From Hydrogenophaga sp. (GTDB taxonomy: Bacteria; Pseudomonadota; Gammaproteobacteria; Burkholderiales; Burkholderiaceae), in contig JALOSH010000127.1 of NCBI GenBank assembly GCA_025458545.1, positions 1 through 8,485 of the forward strand: a stretch of 8,485 bases of DNA. The letters are read 5' to 3'. Of this stretch, positions 6,355-8,485 are shown piece by piece. The notes beneath the pieces were generated by a model that saw nothing but the letters and a program-made list of their open reading frames with translations, was not told the DNA's origin and ran no database searches. The position numbers and the translations under genes are program-made. Numbering within the stretch: the stretch's first letter is position 1; every line of letters starts with the position of its first letter.

Positions 6355-6440
6355 CCCCCCCCCCGCGCCGCCTTCGGCGTCACCCCCCAGGGGGCAACAC
6401 CAGCGGCCCGGCTGAGCCGGTTCCGCGGTGTTTCTGGGTA
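6355..6440. repeat. REP-like intergenic element between hprK and fur
   Basis: Immediately after the hprK stop comes a run of ten C (6355-6364), then a small hairpin CGCCG/CGGCG around CTT (about 6366-6379), then CCCCCC-A-GGGGG (about 6383-6394). Last is a long hairpin over 6397-6431: ACACC, GCGG and CCGGC pair with GCCGG, CCGC and GGTGT around a TGA loop, with only a bulged A and a C/TT internal mismatch. Together they form 14 base pairs. This layout (C-run, GCCTTCGGC, C/G run, AGCGGCCCGGC...GCCGG) resembles intergenic repeats I recall from Comamonadaceae genomes, but copy number cannot be judged from one window. It may also serve as a bidirectional transcription end for the converging hprK and fur. 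Confidence 0.5.
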
Positions 6441-6469
6441 AGAGGCGGTTCGCGGCGCTCCAAATCGCT

Positions 6470-6907
6470 TCAGCTCTTGGCCTTGCTGCGGTGCGCGCAG
6501 TCGGTCTTGCTGCAGTTGGCGTAGAGCGACAAGGCGTGCTCTTGCAAGATGAAGCCGCGGGTCTTGGCCACGATCTGCTGGCGTTTTTCGATCTCCGGGT
6601 CAAAGAACTCCTCCACCCGCCCACAGTCCAGGCAGACCAGGTGGTCGTGGTGCTGGCCTTCGTTGAGTTCGTACACCGCCTTGCCCGACTCGAAGTTGCT
6701 GCGCGTGAGCAGGCTGGCCTGCTCGAACTGCATCAACACCCGGTACACCGTGGCCAGGCCGATGTCGGAGCGGTCTTCCAGCAGCACGCGGTACACATCT
6801 TCGGCCGTCATGTGGCGCTGCTTGGCGTTCTGAAACACCTCCAGAATCTTCAGGCGCGGCAACGTGGCCTTGAGCCCCGTGCTTTTCAGTTCGTCGATGT
6901 TGGTCAT
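6470..6907 (-). CDS. fur: Ferric uptake regulator Fur
   Basis: A 145-residue, full-length Fur-family repressor that uses Fe2+ as corepressor to silence iron-uptake genes. The N-terminal winged helix (about 1-80) contains [15 protein letters not shown] (11-25), [10 protein letters not shown] (33-42) and the recognition helix region [11 protein letters not shown] (48-58). The dimerisation and metal domain has the hallmark [11 protein letters not shown] (86-96), with His86, His87, His89 and the Cys92-x-x-Cys95 pair. Further Cys at 132 and 137 form the second pair of the structural zinc site. Glu and His ligands around E81 and EHALSLY (123-129) fit Fur rather than Zur or PerR, though this is judged from overall similarity. 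The start ATG (6905-6907) lacks a clear Shine-Dalgarno. fur is divergent from bamE, a common arrangement in betaproteobacteria, and converges on hprK. Confidence 0.94.
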   Translation of the reverse strand: MTNIDELKSTGLKATLPRLKILEVFQNAKQRHMTAEDVYRVLLEDRSDIGLATVYRVLMQFEQASLLTRSNFESGKAVYELNEGQHHDHLVCLDCGRVEEFFDPEIEKRQQIVAKTRGFILQEHALSLYANCSKTDCAHRSKAKS

Positions 6908-6947
6908 GGCTGGGCTAGTGTGCTGGGTTGCGCTGGCGTGAGGCGCT

Positions 6948-7010
6948 CCGGTACCGGCAACCGGACGGTGTGGACGTGCACCCCCGGAGCTACAATGAAG
7001 TGATCATATC
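6948..7010. promoter_or_regulatory. Divergent fur-bamE promoter region
   Basis: The 174-bp gap between the fur and bamE starts contains TACAAT at 6991-6996 on the plus strand (5/6 to the -10 consensus, toward bamE). On the minus strand there is TATGAT at 7003-7008 (5/6, toward fur). Neither has a convincing -35 box. Overlapping the latter is an imperfect 14-bp dyad at 6997-7010 with a TGATCA core. A perfect 10-bp palindrome, CCGGTACCGG (6948-6957), lies upstream on the bamE side. The -10 boxes are plausible but weakly supported, and a Fur-box match is not good enough to call. Confidence 0.35.
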
Positions 7011-7081
7011 GCCAGCCCCTGTTTGGCGAGCCATTTTCATGCCGCCCTTCCCGGGGGCGCAGGCTTTCCCGGTTCGCCACC

Positions 7082-7671
7082 ATGCACCCATCTGCTCCCG
7101 ATTTCCCATCACGTGTCCCACCCCATGCCCAGCGCCGCCGTGCTGGCTGGGTCGTGGTTTTGCTGGCGGCCGCGGTCAGCCAGATGGCCTGTTCCAGCCT
7201 GAACAACCGGCTGCCCAGCGTGGTCGATCTGGTCACACCCTACAAGATCGACGTCCTGCAGGGCAACGTGGTGACGAGCGAGCAGGCCCAGGCGCTGTCG
7301 CCGGGCATGTCGCGCTTGCAAGTGCGGGACATGCTGGGTTCACCACTGCTGACCAGCGTCTTCCACGCCGACCGCTGGGACTACGTGTTCACCTTCAAGC
7401 GCCAGGGCCAGGAACCGCAGCGCCGCAAGCTCACCGTTTTCTTCAAGGGCGATGTGCTGGAGCGCGTCGAAGCCGATCCGCTGCCCAGCGAGGCCGAGTT
7501 CGTGGCCTCGCTGGATGTGCGCAAAACGACCGGTAAGGCACCCTTGCTCCAGGCCACCGACGAGCAACTCAAAGCCTTCCAGCAACGCAACGCGCCACCC
7601 GCCGCTGCCACACCGGCACCGGTGGTGGCACCGGGCACCACCTACCCACCCCTGGAATCGGGAGCCGCACG

Positions 7672-7675
<4 letters not shown>
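7082..7675 (+). CDS. bamE: Outer membrane protein assembly factor BamE (SmpA/OmlA lipoprotein)
   Basis: A 197-residue predicted outer-membrane lipoprotein, subunit of the BAM complex that inserts beta-barrel proteins. It has a 20-residue basic N region, a hydrophobic stretch GWVVVLLAAAVSQMA (22-36) and Cys37 followed by SS, as expected for a lipoprotein. The residue three before the Cys is Gln instead of the usual Leu, so the lipobox is atypical. The BamE core runs from about 49 to 131: LVTPYKIDVLQGNVV, the turn GMSRLQVRDMLGSPLL (75-90), FHADRWDYVFTF (94-105) and LTVFFKGDVLERVEAD (117-132). It is longer than the about 110-residue E. coli protein because of a C-terminal extension that becomes Ala/Pro-rich after 170. 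The ATG at 7082 is the only sensible start, although no clear Shine-Dalgarno precedes it. It is divergent from fur, and its TGA overlaps the dapB GTG (GTGA), so the two are probably translationally coupled. Confidence 0.92.
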
Positions 7676-8434
<759 letters not shown>

Positions 8435-8485
8435 AACAGGCCTGCAGGGCCTCCCGGGCGCAACAGACTGGGCGGTGCACTGGGC
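8435..8485. other. Window end without recognisable gene
   Basis: After the dapB stop the last 51 bases contain no frame I can assign and no terminator. A GTG at 8431-8433 overlaps the dapB TGA and stays open to the window end, but its residues are unlike any family I recognise. The dapB 5' frame, if not ended by the frameshift, also runs through here without a stop. Confidence 0.3.

Noticed and set aside
5298..6383. A 361-codon minus-strand frame antisense to hprK
   Set aside because: Its His/Val/Gln-rich composition is typical of complementary-strand shadows, and HprK has all its motifs on the plus strand.
6997..7010. Fur box in the fur-bamE gap
   Set aside because: The dyad around TGATCA matches the 19-bp Fur consensus poorly, so Fur autoregulation cannot be claimed from it.

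Overview
The window is high-GC, densely coded DNA from a betaproteobacterium, most likely Burkholderiales/Comamonadaceae (Hydrogenophaga- or Acidovorax-like). I infer this from protein flavour and from the gene cluster hpf-ptsN-hprK followed by fur, bamE and dapB. No database was searched, so the genus is a guess. Nothing looks like a mobile element, phage, CRISPR array or secretion/defence island. This is essentially core chromosome.

Left part (1-2960): the 3' part of an MTA/SAH nucleosidase gene (mtnN, +) converges on a CorA-type Mg/Co channel gene (corA, -). Behind corA on the same strand is a patatin-like phospholipase gene (-). The 177 bp between the patatin stop and the corA start holds three inverted repeats. 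Two of them share an arm, so they are mutually exclusive, and they overlap a tiny proline-containing reading frame. This attenuator-like layout is one of the two most interesting signals here. The patatin gene is divergent from an MFS transporter gene (+).

Centre (4184-6353): a nitrogen-PTS/ribosome-hibernation cluster, hpf (+), ptsN (+) and hprK (+). hpf has a plausible sigma70 promoter whose -35 box lies in a perfect 14-bp palindrome, a hairpin in its leader, and a strong intrinsic terminator. ptsN therefore probably has its own promoter. PtsN (EIIA-Ntr) and HprK (HPr kinase/phosphorylase) are the regulatory end of a phosphorelay whose other parts (EI, HPr) are not in the window. The ptsN-hprK and hprK-fur gaps are rich in inverted repeats, and the second looks like a dispersed REP-type element.

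Right part (6470-8434): fur (-) is divergent from bamE (+), an outer-membrane assembly lipoprotein gene, as is usual in this group. bamE overlaps the start of dapB (dihydrodipicolinate reductase). dapB is broken: its NAD-binding half and its catalytic half are both well preserved but lie in different frames, and about 20 residues between them are missing. Because dapB is normally essential, this is either an assembly/sequencing deletion or a real inactivation compensated elsewhere. The last 51 bases hold no recognisable gene.

I see no wholly new multi-gene system. The observations most worth checking are the broken dapB and the corA leader.
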